The translations under genes and the position numbers were made by a program. DNA of 64,000 nucleotides from Stigmatella aurantiaca DW4/3-1. Lineage in GTDB: Bacteria; Myxococcota; Myxococcia; Myxococcales; Myxococcaceae. The notes beneath the pieces are model-generated. The model was not told the DNA's origin. It was given only the letters and a program-made list of their open reading frames with translations, and did not search any database. The stretch spans positions 8,636,893 to 8,700,892 of the forward strand of contig NC_014623.1 of the NCBI RefSeq assembly GCF_000165485.1, written 5' to 3'. Positions 1-8,905 of this stretch are shown here, one piece after another; within the stretch, counting starts at the first letter, position 1, and each line of letters begins with the position of its first letter.

Positions 1-1823
1 TCGAGCGCACCCGGCGCGTGCCCCTCTTCCTGGTGGAGCTGGTGCGCGGCCTCAAGCGCCAGGGGCTGATGCGCCAGCGGGGCCCCGGCGGCAGCTGGTA
101 CCTCGTCACCGACGAGCTGGACCATGTGCCGGAGATGCGGCTGGTGGAGTGGCTGGCGGACCGGGAGCTGGGCGTATTGCCCCCGGCCCTCGCGGCGCAC
201 GCGCGGCTGTGCGCCCTGTTGGGCTCGGACTTCACCCTGGCCACGGCCGAGGGCGTGGTGCGCGAGTTGGAGCGCGAGGGCGGCGCCGCGGACTTCCCGC
301 TGGACCCGCGCCATGCCACGCGCCGGTTGCTGGATCTCGGACTGCTCGTGGGCCACCGGCAGGACGACCTGAGCTTCCGCAACGAGCTGGTGCGCGAGGC
401 GGCGGCGCGCACGCTGCCGGAGGCCGAGCGCGTCCGCATCCACCGCGCGGCCGTCAACTTCTACCAGAGCCCCGCCGCCGCCCCGGAGCGGCAACGGTTG
501 CCGCGCCTGGCCTTCCATGCCGCCGCCGCCGGGCTGCGGGACGAGGCCGTGGCGCTCTACCTGGACCTGGCCGAGTCGGCCCGGGGCCGCCACGCGTACC
601 TGGACGCCGAAAGCATGTACTCGCGCGTGCTGGAGCTGGTGGACCCGGCGGACGAGCTGCGCGGCCTCACCGCGCTCCGGGGGCGCGGCCTGATGCGCTA
701 CCGCATCGGCCGGTATGACGACTCGCTCGCCGACTTCGCCCGCGCCCGGGAGATGGCCCGGCGGCGAGGGGACGCACAGGTGGAGGTCGAGGTGTTGCTG
801 GACGAGGCGGTGGCCCTCGACTGGGTGAATGACTACACCCGCTCGGATGAGTGCGTGCAGGAGGCGCGGGTGCGCGCCGCCGACGTGCCCTCCTCCCATG
901 TCCAGACCCACCTGCTCCTGGGCGTGGGCCGCTCCTGGTTCCGCCAGGGCCGGTGGGAGCGCGCCTGCCCGCCGCTGGAGGCCGCGGTGGACCGCTCCCG
1001 CACGCTGGGGGACGCGGGCTATGAGACGCGGGTCGTGGCCCAGTTGCTCCTGGCCGTCATCCTCCCCAACCTGGGCCGCATCGATGAAGCCGAGGCCGTG
1101 CTGGAAGAGGTGATCTCCGCCTGCGTCCGGCGCGGGGACCGGTTCCACCTGGGGGGCGCCATCAATAACCGCCGCAACCTCTGGGTGGCGCGCAAGGACC
1201 TGGGGCACGCGATCAAGGACCAGGAGCGCTTCATGCACCTGGGCCGCGAGCTGGGCGTGGTGGGCTGGGAGTACTTCGCCGAGTACAACCTTGGCGAGTT
1301 GCTCTACCAGGCCGGCAACACTTCCGCCGCCGCGCCCCACATCGCCCGCGCCATCGAGTTGGAGCGGGGCCACCCGGAGGTGGCTTCCCAGCCGTGGGCG
1401 CTCCTGCTCCAGGCGCGCGCGCTGGCCTGGGAGGGCCAGGCGGAGCCCGCGCGGGAAGTGCTCGAACAGGTGAGCGAGGCGCTCTCCGTGCGGCGCCCAC
1501 TGCGGGAGCTGAGCCCCTCCGAGGCCGTGCTCTTCGCCATGGTGGAGCTGGCCACGCGCCAGGCCAGCCCCGAGGAGTGGACAGCCCTCCAGGCCCGCTC
1601 CTCGGAAGTCTCCGTGGAGCAGGAACCCCTGGAGGTGCTGGAGCTGATGGCGCTCTCGGCACTGCGGCGGGGAGAGCAACCCCAGGCCGTGCGCATCCTC
1701 CAGGAGGCGCTCCTGCGTGCCGAGAGCATCCCCAACCTCATGGAGGGGAGGCTGCGCCGGACGCTGGAGCGGGCGCTCAGCCTGGGCGTTGAATCAGCTC
1801 CAGAGCTACCAGCGCGGCGATGA
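1..1823 (+). CDS. AAA/TPR regulatory protein, 3' part (5' truncated by window edge)
   Basis: The open frame runs in from the left edge (codons from base 3), so the GTG at 18 is not the real start. The first visible residues (PLFLVELVRGL) look like the helix after the ATPase core in large STAND/AAA regulators, followed by a winged-helix-like stretch. The remaining ~450 residues are alpha-helical with repeated TPR-like pairs (for example around RYDDSLADFARAREMARRRGD). In myxobacteria such tails belong to very large kinase-AAA-TPR or LuxR-type regulators, but the output domain lies outside the window. The last 47 bp overlap the convergent transporter gene. The TPR-rich regulator assignment is fairly sure; the N-terminal output domain is unknown. 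Confidence 0.75.
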   Translation, partial: ERTRRVPLFLVELVRGLKRQGLMRQRGPGGSWYLVTDELDHVPEMRLVEWLADRELGVLPPALAAHARLCALLGSDFTLATAEGVVRELEREGGAADFPLDPRHATRRLLDLGLLVGHRQDDLSFRNELVREAAARTLPEAERVRIHRAAVNFYQSPAAAPERQRLPRLAFHAAAAGLRDEAVALYLDLAESARGRHAYLDAESMYSRVLELVDPADELRGLTALRGRGLMRYRIGRYDDSLADFARAREMARRRGDAQVEVEVLLDEAVALDWVNDYTRSDECVQEARVRAADVPSSHVQTHLLLGVGRSWFRQGRWERACPPLEAAVDRSRTLGDAGYETRVVAQLLLAVILPNLGRIDEAEAVLEEVISACVRRGDRFHLGGAINNRRNLWVARKDLGHAIKDQERFMHLGRELGVVGWEYFAEYNLGELLYQAGNTSAAAPHIARAIELERGHPEVASQPWALLLQARALAWEGQAEPAREVLEQVSEALSVRRPLRELSPSEAVLFAMVELATRQASPEEWTALQARSSEVSVEQEPLEVLELMALSALRRGEQPQAVRILQEALLRAESIPNLMEGRLRRTLERALSLGVESAPELPARR

Positions 1824-3582
1824 GCAGGCCCATGATGGATTCGCCCGCGATGGCCCCCGCGCCGAGCGCGGGCATGTGCGCGTCCACCATGTCCGGACGC
1901 ACCCGCCGCGCGACGGTCACCAGCAGGGCGCCCAGGCCAATCGTGATGGCGTAGTGCGCCGGCAGGAGCATGCCCAGCCCCATCGCCACCGCCGAGGGAA
2001 CCAGCCGCTCCAGGCGCCCCCGCGCGGCCAGCGTCAGCCCCGCGCCCACGAAGAAGCCGATGGCCGCCGCCCGGGCGGCATAGGGCGGCAGCCCCTCAAG
2101 CCCTTGAATGGACACGCTGGCCACGATGCGGAACTGGTGCGCGGATGGCACGGGCAGCGCCTCACCGAGCCCGTAGGTGTCCACCAGCAGCAGGTACACG
2201 GGCACGCTCACCAGCGAGCCGACGAGCACCCCCAGCATCTGGGACAGCATCTGGCGCGCCGGAGAGGACTTCAGCAGGTGCCCCGCCTTGTAGGACCAAA
2301 GGCTCACCCCCGTCTGCGCCACCGCGCCCGCCACCACCGAACCCGCCGCGACGTTGAGCCCCGTGGGCCCCGGGAAGACGGTGCCCGAGGCCACCTGGGT
2401 CAGCTGCCCCATCTGGCTCACCGGGGAGATGTCCATCTGCCCCGCCCCGCGCGCACACACCGCGCACAGCGGCAGCACGAGCGCCAGCGCCAGCAAGGTG
2501 TGCAGCACGGGCAGCCCGAACACCACCCGGCCCAACACCAGCGTCAGCACGCTCGCCCCCACCCCAGTCCACACCGCCCAGCGGCCCAAGGAGGGCTCCT
2601 CGGCGCTGCCCAAGGAGCGCAAATCCTTCGCGGCCGCCCCGAGCAGGGAGCGCGCTTGCGCGGCCAGGGACACCACGGCCGCGCCCACCATCAACCCCAC
2701 GCCGGGCCAGGTGAGCCACACGGAGAAGCCGTCATACCCCAGGTGGGAGTCCACGCTCCCGGCCCGGGCGAGCTCCGGCGCGATGGCCACCCAGGACACG
2801 AGCGCCCCCAGGACCATGCTCAGGGACATCTGAAGCCCCGCCATCATCCCCACCGCCATCAGCATGGGGCTCCAGCCAATGCCCAGCGTGAAGGTGGAGG
2901 CGGGCAGCCCCGCCAGACGTCCCGGCGCCCCCGTCACCGCGGGCACCCACGCCTGCACATCGCGCAGCCACGTCATGGCCATGGTGAACAACCCAGAGCC
3001 CAGCAGCACCTGGGCGCGCCCTGGCCGCTCCACCCGCCCCGTGCGGTGCAGGGCGGTGATGAGCTCCGCGGTGGCCACGCCGGTGGGAAACGCCAGCCCT
3101 TCCTGGTCCAGGAGGCGGCTGCGCAGCAGGTACGCCGCCAGCACCCCCAGCACCCCCAGCGTGGCGCTCCAAACCACGATGCCCCAGGCGGGCACCGACA
3201 GGCCCATCATCGTCAACGCCGGAATGGACCCCAGGAGCCCCGCCACGGCCGGCATCGCCCCCACCGCGGAGGCCGTCGTCTGCGTGAGGTTCGTCTCCAG
3301 CATCGACGGGCCCCCCCCCCAGCGGCGCCCCAAGGCCGTCAAGCCGCTGAAGCCCAGCACCGCCGCGATGATGGACCCGCTCTCCCACCAGCCCGTCTTC
3401 AGCCCCATGTAGACGTTGGTGATGGCCAGCAACGCGCCAATGGCACAGCCGCCCACCAGGGAACGCGCCGTGAACTCCCCGGTCAGCGCCCCAGGAACAG
3501 GGCTGGTCACCAGCCGAGGGGACGTGAGCACGGGGGCGACAGCGACGGCCGGGGAGTCCAAGGACTCCGGCGGAGCGTTCAT
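1777..3582 (-). CDS. OPT-family oligopeptide/metal-chelate transporter
   Basis: A 601-residue, very hydrophobic inner-membrane protein with about 14-16 predicted membrane segments. The N-terminal block with ITNVYMGLKTGW followed by the AFPTGVATAE loop is typical of the oligopeptide transporter (OPT) family, which takes up peptides or metal-siderophore complexes with protons. The start ATG (3582-3580) overlaps the TGA of the upstream histidine kinase (ATGA), so the two are probably translationally coupled and the kinase may sense something linked to transport. The coding strand holds a run of ten G near codon 90 (C10 at 3311-3320), a possible slippage site. Its 3' end overlaps the convergent TPR regulator. 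The substrate cannot be told from sequence. Confidence 0.88.
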   Translation of the reverse strand: MNAPPESLDSPAVAVAPVLTSPRLVTSPVPGALTGEFTARSLVGGCAIGALLAITNVYMGLKTGWWESGSIIAAVLGFSGLTALGRRWGGGPSMLETNLTQTTASAVGAMPAVAGLLGSIPALTMMGLSVPAWGIVVWSATLGVLGVLAAYLLRSRLLDQEGLAFPTGVATAELITALHRTGRVERPGRAQVLLGSGLFTMAMTWLRDVQAWVPAVTGAPGRLAGLPASTFTLGIGWSPMLMAVGMMAGLQMSLSMVLGALVSWVAIAPELARAGSVDSHLGYDGFSVWLTWPGVGLMVGAAVVSLAAQARSLLGAAAKDLRSLGSAEEPSLGRWAVWTGVGASVLTLVLGRVVFGLPVLHTLLALALVLPLCAVCARGAGQMDISPVSQMGQLTQVASGTVFPGPTGLNVAAGSVVAGAVAQTGVSLWSYKAGHLLKSSPARQMLSQMLGVLVGSLVSVPVYLLLVDTYGLGEALPVPSAHQFRIVASVSIQGLEGLPPYAARAAAIGFFVGAGLTLAARGRLERLVPSAVAMGLGMLLPAHYAITIGLGALLVTVARRVRPDMVDAHMPALGAGAIAGESIMGLLIAALVALELIQRPG

Positions 3583-5855
3583 CGATAGGCCTCCCCCGCG
3601 CGCCGATTGACGAGCACCCGCAGCTCCTCCAGGTTCAGAGGCTTGTCGAGCTTCGGGTTGGCCACGGTCCGCAGGAACGTCTGAGCCCGGGGGGTGAAGG
3701 CCCCTCCGGTCATGAAGATCATCCGATCGGCCATCTGCGGCGCGGCACGGCCCAGCTCCGCGTACAAATCCATTCCCGTCATGCCGGGCATCATCACATC
3801 GCAGAGGATGACATCAAAGCGACCGTCCTGGCCCAGCAGCCGCAGCGCGTCCACGGCACTGTTGGCCGTGGACACTTCGTGCTCCATCCCCAGGCTGCGC
3901 TGAAGCGCCAGCGTCACGTTCGGCTCGTCGTCCACCACCAGCACGCGCGTGCGCGGCGAGGCGGGCGCCTGCGCGGGCAACAGCGCGATGGGGCGCGTGA
4001 CGTCCTCCGCCCGCCCCGCCACGGTGCGCAGCACCACGCGGAAGGTGGAGCCCCGGCCGGGCTCGCTCTCCGCCGAGATGGTGCCGCCCATGGACTCGAT
4101 GATGCCGTGGCAGATGGACAGCCCCAACCCCGTGCCCTCGCCCACCGACTTGGTGGTGAAGAACGGATCAAACACCCGCGCCAACACCTCCGGCGCCATC
4201 CCCACCCCGGTGTCCTCCACCAGCACCGCCACCTGCTCGGGCGCCTGGGCGCGGATGCGCACGGTGATGCGGTGCCGGTCCGCGGGCTCGCCCTCCGGAA
4301 TGGCCTGCGCCGCGTTGAGCAGCAGGTTGAGGAACACCTGGCACAGCCGCGACTCGCTGGCCTCCACCATGGCCACCGGCTCGAACTCCGTCACCAGCCG
4401 CGCGCGGTGGCGCACCAGGTTGTCCGCCATCTTGCACGCCAGCTCCACCGACCGGCTCACGTCCACCGGCCCCAGCCGCGTCTCCTGCTCGCCCCGCGCG
4501 AAGACCTTCAGGTCCTGCACGATGCTGGCGATGCGCTCGGCGCCCTCGGTCGTCTCCCGGGCGATCTGTTGAAGCTGCTCCACGGTGCTCGCGGACACCG
4601 CCGGCCGCAGCCGCTCCAGCCCCCCATGAATGAGGTGCAGGTTGACGAGCATGTAGGCCAGCGGGTTGTTGATCTCGTGCGCCACCCCCGCCCCCAGCGT
4701 GCCCAGCGACGCCAGCCGGTCCGACATCACCAGCCGCGCCTGCAAGTGCTTGCGCTCGGTGACGTCGCGGTGGACGAGGATGTAGGCGATGGCGCGCCCC
4801 TCCGTGTCCCGCAGCGGCACCGCCACGGACTCGCAGCAGCACACCATCCCATCCTTGCGGCGGAACTCCACCTCCCCCGTCCAGCGCCCCGCCCCCTCCA
4901 GGGCGCTGAGCATGGGCAGGGTGAGCGGATCCACCTCGCCCGGGTGCAGCACCGAGAAGAGCGTCTGTCCCACCGACTGCGCCTTGCCGCGCCCGAACAT
5001 CCGCTCCGCGCTCGGGTTCCAGTCGATGATCTGCCCCCGCAGGTCGGTGATGACGACCCCGTCATAGAGGCTCTCGAAGATGAGCGCCTGGCGGCGCAGC
5101 TCCTGCTCGGCCGTCTTGCGCGCGGTGATGTCCATCACCGTGCCCGTGATTCGGTTGGGCACCCCCGCCCCATCGCACAGCACATCCCCCTTGCAGGACA
5201 GCCACCGGCAGCCGCCGCCCGCGGGCTCGATGCGGTACTCCATCTCCACGTGGGAGCGCCGCTCCAGCGCCTGGGCCAGCACCTCGCGCACCCGGGTCAT
5301 GTCCCCCGGGTGGACCACCTCGCGCAGGTCCATGGCCCGGCCGGACAGCGTGCCCAGGGGCAGCCCCAACAACCGGTCCACGTGCTCGGACCACGTCACC
5401 GTGCCCGCCGCGGCGTTCCAGTCCCAGATGCCCACGCGCGCCGCGGAGAGCGCCTGCCGCAGCTGCTCCTCGCGCGGCTCGAGCTGCTCGCGGTTGGAGA
5501 AGCGGAAGACGGTGACGGTGCCAATCTGCAGCCGGTCCCCCTCGCGCAGCTCGGCCGAGGTGATGGCCACGCCGTTGACGTACGTCCCATTGGTCGAGCC
5601 GAGATCCGAGACATGGCATGTGCCCTCCGCCGTCCGCACGATGCGCGCGTGCCGGCGAGAGACCCCATGATCGTCGATCCGGAACTCCACCTCCGAGCCA
5701 CGGCCGAGCACATGCTCGCCTGGCTGCACCCGGAACGCCTTGCCGATGCCCGCTGGCGCCGTCGAGCTAATCAAGATCAGACACGCCCCCGAGGCCTGTG
5801 GCGCCAGCGGCAAGCCCGCACAAGTCGTCAAGTCATCCAGTGTCGTCATGGGCAT
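3579..5855 (-). CDS. FHA-PAS-PAS hybrid histidine kinase with C-terminal receiver
   Basis: A cytoplasmic sensor kinase of 758 residues. Order: FHA domain (about 35-115, with GRGSEVEF, SRRHARI and GSTNGTYVNG), two PAS domains (about 130-370), HisKA with the phospho-His in GVAHEINNPLAY, an HATPase with DTGVGMAPE and GTGLGLSIC, then a receiver (about 640-755, VVDDEPN and CDVMMPGM). The ATG at 5855 is chosen because AAGGGGGG lies a few bases upstream; the frame stays open for 44 more codons upstream, but that part looks non-coding. An FHA domain reads phosphothreonine, so the architecture suggests input from a Ser/Thr kinase; one is encoded divergently at 6062. The stop overlaps the OPT transporter start. 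Confidence 0.9.
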   Translation of the reverse strand: MPMTTLDDLTTCAGLPLAPQASGACLILISSTAPAGIGKAFRVQPGEHVLGRGSEVEFRIDDHGVSRRHARIVRTAEGTCHVSDLGSTNGTYVNGVAITSAELREGDRLQIGTVTVFRFSNREQLEPREEQLRQALSAARVGIWDWNAAAGTVTWSEHVDRLLGLPLGTLSGRAMDLREVVHPGDMTRVREVLAQALERRSHVEMEYRIEPAGGGCRWLSCKGDVLCDGAGVPNRITGTVMDITARKTAEQELRRQALIFESLYDGVVITDLRGQIIDWNPSAERMFGRGKAQSVGQTLFSVLHPGEVDPLTLPMLSALEGAGRWTGEVEFRRKDGMVCCCESVAVPLRDTEGRAIAYILVHRDVTERKHLQARLVMSDRLASLGTLGAGVAHEINNPLAYMLVNLHLIHGGLERLRPAVSASTVEQLQQIARETTEGAERIASIVQDLKVFARGEQETRLGPVDVSRSVELACKMADNLVRHRARLVTEFEPVAMVEASESRLCQVFLNLLLNAAQAIPEGEPADRHRITVRIRAQAPEQVAVLVEDTGVGMAPEVLARVFDPFFTTKSVGEGTGLGLSICHGIIESMGGTISAESEPGRGSTFRVVLRTVAGRAEDVTRPIALLPAQAPASPRTRVLVVDDEPNVTLALQRSLGMEHEVSTANSAVDALRLLGQDGRFDVILCDVMMPGMTGMDLYAELGRAAPQMADRMIFMTGGAFTPRAQTFLRTVANPKLDKPLNLEELRVLVNRRAGEAYR

Positions 5856-6061
5856 TGGTTCCCCCCTTGGAACGCCCGGAAATCCCACCAGCGTCACCCC
5901 CTGGCGTCCAACCCAGCTTGCCGCGCCGCCCCCAGGGAGCATCCACCACTGGACACGGCACGGACCCAGCCGGAGACCGGGGTGCACTGTGTCCGACAGT
6001 CTACCCCTGTTGCCCCCCCCAGGCCCAGCCCTGTCCCGACTCTGGGCTAAGGTGCGGGCCC

Positions 6062-7465
6062 ATGGGGGATTCCGAGAGTACTTTCCGCATTCAGGGCCGC
6101 AAGGTCACCACGCCCGTTCCGTGGAGGACCGAGCCCGGCGGGGAGGTGAACGGGGATCTGCCGTACTCGCTCGCGGGCGAGTACCTGCTGAAGCGGCTGC
6201 TGGCATCCGGCGGCCACGGCAGCGTGTACGAGGCGGAGCACCGCATCCTCGGCCGGCGCGTGGCCGTGAAGGTGCTCCACCCGCACCTGGCGGACCAAGG
6301 CGAGATGCTCCAGCGCTTCGTGCGCGAGGCCCGCATCGTCAACCAGATCCGCCATCCCAACGTGGTGGACATCCACGACTTCGGGATGATGCCGGATGGC
6401 AGTCCTTATTATGTGATGGAGCTGCTGGAGGGCCGCACCCTCAGCCAGCTCGTGCAGGAACGGGGGCGGATGTCCGCCGAGCGCGCGCTCGCGTACCTGG
6501 AGCCGGTGTGCATGGCGCTGGGCGCCGCGCACCAGGCCGGCATCGTCCACAGAGACCTGAAGGCCAGCAACGTGCTGGTGGTGGAGGACGGGCCCACCCC
6601 GCAGGTGAAGCTCTTGGACTTCGGCATCGCCAAGGTGCTCCAGCCCGCGGGCGGCCAGGAGGGGCTGACGCTGGCCGGGCAGCGGCTGGGCACCGCCTAT
6701 GCCATGGCCCCCGAGCAGCTCCGGGGCGGCCCCATCAACCCCAACACGGACGTGTACGCGCTGGGGGTGCTGCTCTTCCAACTGCTCACCGGGCGCTACC
6801 CCTTCCAGTCCAAGGACCGCATGGAGCTGGAGCGGCTGCACCTGGAGGCCCCCCCCCCGCGGCCCAGCGCCTGCGCGCCGGTGTCCCTGGCGGTGGACGC
6901 GGTGGTGCTCCGGTGCCTGGAGAAGGAGGCCGAGCGGCGCTTTCCCCACACCGCCGCCTTCCTCACCGCGCTCCGGCAGGCCGTGGACACCCAGGGGCTC
7001 GCCTCCGCCGACGGGCGCGCCGGCCAGGCCCTGGCCCTCCACGCGGAGGTGGAGATCGCCGAGGGCGCCCACGACGATGAAGTCTTCCACGCCTCGCTGG
7101 CCGACGTGCTCGACCGGCTCGAGCGTGAGCTGCGCCAGATGGGCTTCCTCCTCGCCCTCCAGGTGGGCACTGCCCAGTTGGGCATCCGTCTCCTGGAAGT
7201 CGATCGCCCCCTGTCCGCCTCCGAGGCCTGTGCCTTGCGGACGGCCCTGGAGCGGATGTTCCTGGAGGTCAGCGAGCAGGCCCGCCGCCTGGGGGCCCAG
7301 CTCCACTTGTGCGTCCATGTCGGTATGGTGGAGGTGCGCGGCGAGGCCTCGGACCTGGAAGTGTTGGGAGGACCCCTCACCGAGCTGTCCACCTGGGTAA
7401 CGCAGGCCCCGGGCGCGCTGCACATGACCCCCAGCGCCGCTCAAATTCTCGAATTCGGCGCCTAA
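6062..7465 (+). CDS. Ser/Thr protein kinase with degenerate cyclase-like C-terminus
   Basis: A 467-residue soluble eukaryote-like kinase. The kinase domain spans about 40-310: Gly-rich loop LASGGHGSV, catalytic Lys70, catalytic loop HRDLKASN (Asp165), DFG at 186-188, and APEQL. The C-terminal ~140 residues end with LHLCVHVGMVEV and APGALHMTPSA, which resemble the second half of a class III nucleotide cyclase, but the metal Asp and the Asn/Arg pair are not visible; this is an inference. The ATG at 6062 follows AAGGTG, and the upstream open frame has no kinase homology. It is divergent from the FHA-histidine kinase, a plausible phospho-partner. A C10 run sits in the coding strand at 6849-6858. 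The kinase call is firm; the cyclase relic is tentative. Confidence 0.9.
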   Translation: MGDSESTFRIQGRKVTTPVPWRTEPGGEVNGDLPYSLAGEYLLKRLLASGGHGSVYEAEHRILGRRVAVKVLHPHLADQGEMLQRFVREARIVNQIRHPNVVDIHDFGMMPDGSPYYVMELLEGRTLSQLVQERGRMSAERALAYLEPVCMALGAAHQAGIVHRDLKASNVLVVEDGPTPQVKLLDFGIAKVLQPAGGQEGLTLAGQRLGTAYAMAPEQLRGGPINPNTDVYALGVLLFQLLTGRYPFQSKDRMELERLHLEAPPPRPSACAPVSLAVDAVVLRCLEKEAERRFPHTAAFLTALRQAVDTQGLASADGRAGQALALHAEVEIAEGAHDDEVFHASLADVLDRLERELRQMGFLLALQVGTAQLGIRLLEVDRPLSASEACALRTALERMFLEVSEQARRLGAQLHLCVHVGMVEVRGEASDLEVLGGPLTELSTWVTQAPGALHMTPSAAQILEFGA

Positions 7466-7680
7466 TTTCGGGCCAATTTCCCCCGCCAGGGTGGGGGTGT
7501 CCGTCCCTGGACGGTGTAGGTTCTTGTCATCCCGTAGCGCCTGAACGCACCCGTCCAGATTCCGACCCCTCGCGCGGGGCTCGGGCCCGTGTGCGTGCTG
7601 ATCGCGGCGATGGGCCGTAATCCCCAACAGGAGCGCCGCTCACAGCGTTTTTCTTCGAGCCCACTGCAGCGGCGATTCCC

Positions 7681-7727
7681 GGCGACCGTGTGAATTCACG
7701 GCCGTCTTCGAACTGGGGGGGACCGCC
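7681..7727 (+). promoter_or_regulatory. Leader hairpin and poly-G ribosome binding site, copy 1
   Basis: Stem CCGTG (7686-7690) / CACGG (7697-7701), extended after one A/C mismatch by 7681-7684 with 7703-7706. It is followed by seven G (7715-7721) six bases before the ATG at 7728. It is the most diverged of three related leaders before the three paralogous lipoprotein genes. Confidence 0.5.
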
Positions 7728-8705
7728 ATGCAGAAAGTGCCGAACACAATCCAAGGCCGCAGTGTCTCAAACCGGCGCGAGATGCCGTGGGTCAGCCGGG
7801 GGCTGACCCTGGCTTGCTTGTTGGGAGCCACGGTGGGGTGTGAGCCCGCCGAAGCGCCCGCCGCTCCCCGGCGCACCACAAGCCAGCGCGCGGAGACCCT
7901 GCAGTCACCCAATGGTCTGTCCGTCAACGGCCTGTCCGTCAACGGCCTGTCCGTCAACGGTCTGTCCGTCAACGGTCTGTCCGTCAACGGTCTGTCGACC
8001 CAGGCCTTCCGGGAGTGGTTCAACCTGGACCCCGCGCTCAACGACGTCACCATGCGGTACGTGGTGCGCTGCGCGATGTCCGAGTCCGAGAGCCTCACGT
8101 GGCTCAACCCGCGCACCGGTGAACACCACACCTGGACGGGGCAACTGGCGCTGGCGCCCGGCTGGAGCGCGGGGCTGCCGCCCAGCGTCTCCGAGCAGCA
8201 GGCCATCACCGCGTGCCTGGCGGCCCACGCCAACAAGTTCGGCCTGCACATCTCCATCTCCGTGCTGGGGCGCGACGCGCTCGGGCTGCCCATCCCGTTC
8301 ACGAACCGGGAGCTGACGACGTACTCCGAGCGGGAGGCGTGCTTCTTCGGCAACCTCTTCACCCACGAGGGCATCCACGCGGCCAACGACCGCCCCGAGC
8401 TGAGCGCGGACGAGAGCACCTCGCGGGCGTGCGGCCTGTCCTCGGACGGCGACGGCTCCGGCTGCGCCCCCATCGCCCACGAGGGCGCCTGCGAGGACTT
8501 CTGCACCCTGGATCCGACCCGGACGTACTACACCCACTGCACGTTCAACGGCGTGACGTACCGGCCGCTCACCACCCGCATCCTCCCCTCGGACATCTAC
8601 CGGTGCGGTGACGGCGTGTGCCAGCACACCGAGGGCTGCGGCACCGGCCACACCGTCGACAACTGCGGGGACGACTGCGGAAAGTGCCCTGACGCTTCGA
8701 ACTAA
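7728..8705 (+). CDS. NGLSV-repeat Cys-rich lipoprotein, paralogue 1
   Basis: A 325-residue exported protein of no family I recognise. It starts with a basic region and hydrophobic segment ending in a lipobox (ATVGC, about residue 38), so it is a likely lipoprotein. An NGLSV array follows at about 62-91 (six units), then a conserved ~200-residue domain with FREWF, LALAPGW, EACFFGNLFTHEG and CAPI-H. The tail is Cys-rich: CGDGVC, then CGDDCGKCP. At least ten cysteines suggest disulfides outside the cytoplasm. Two paralogues follow in tandem. The ATG at 7728 sits six bases after a G7 Shine-Dalgarno. The spacer before it (7466-7727) shows only the leader hairpin. Function unknown; surface attachment or a secreted matrix role is only a guess. 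Confidence 0.85.
   Translation: MQKVPNTIQGRSVSNRREMPWVSRGLTLACLLGATVGCEPAEAPAAPRRTTSQRAETLQSPNGLSVNGLSVNGLSVNGLSVNGLSVNGLSTQAFREWFNLDPALNDVTMRYVVRCAMSESESLTWLNPRTGEHHTWTGQLALAPGWSAGLPPSVSEQQAITACLAAHANKFGLHISISVLGRDALGLPIPFTNRELTTYSEREACFFGNLFTHEGIHAANDRPELSADESTSRACGLSSDGDGSGCAPIAHEGACEDFCTLDPTRTYYTHCTFNGVTYRPLTTRILPSDIYRCGDGVCQHTEGCGTGHTVDNCGDDCGKCPDASN
7911..8000 (+). repeat. 15-nt coding repeat array, 6 units (NGLSV), copy 1
   Basis: Six tandem 15-nt units of the type AACGG(C/T)CTGTCCGTC; the first begins AATGGT and the last ends TCGACC. They stay in frame and encode NGLSV. The leucine is CTG in every unit of this array. Confidence 0.95.
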
Positions 8706-8864
8706 GGACGTTTTACCTTCTTAGCAAATCTTGCGACCTATCCAGGGTAAACAGTGACTCATCGGACAACTGGACGCAGGATTAACCACCCGACTTTGTC
8801 GTCCGTACTCCTCTGTGGCGCCGTTCTCAGCGGTCCTCTCCAGGAACACTGAAAACGGCGTCGC

Positions 8865-8905
8865 GGCGGCCGTGGTCTCCACGGCCGCCTTGGGGGGGGA
8901 AAACC
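8865..8905 (+). promoter_or_regulatory. Leader hairpin and poly-G ribosome binding site, copy 2
   Basis: A perfect 11-bp stem, GGCGGCCGTGG (8865-8875) / CCACGGCCGCC (8879-8889), with loop TCT. After two T comes a run of eight G (8892-8899) six bases before the ATG at 8906. The block from about 8760 (CATCGGACAA) to the ATG is repeated before paralogue 3. Confidence 0.7.

Noticed and set aside
5856..5987. N-terminal extension of the FHA histidine kinase
   Set aside because: The open frame continues, but the ATG at 5855 has a strong ribosome binding site and the upstream part has no homology-like features.
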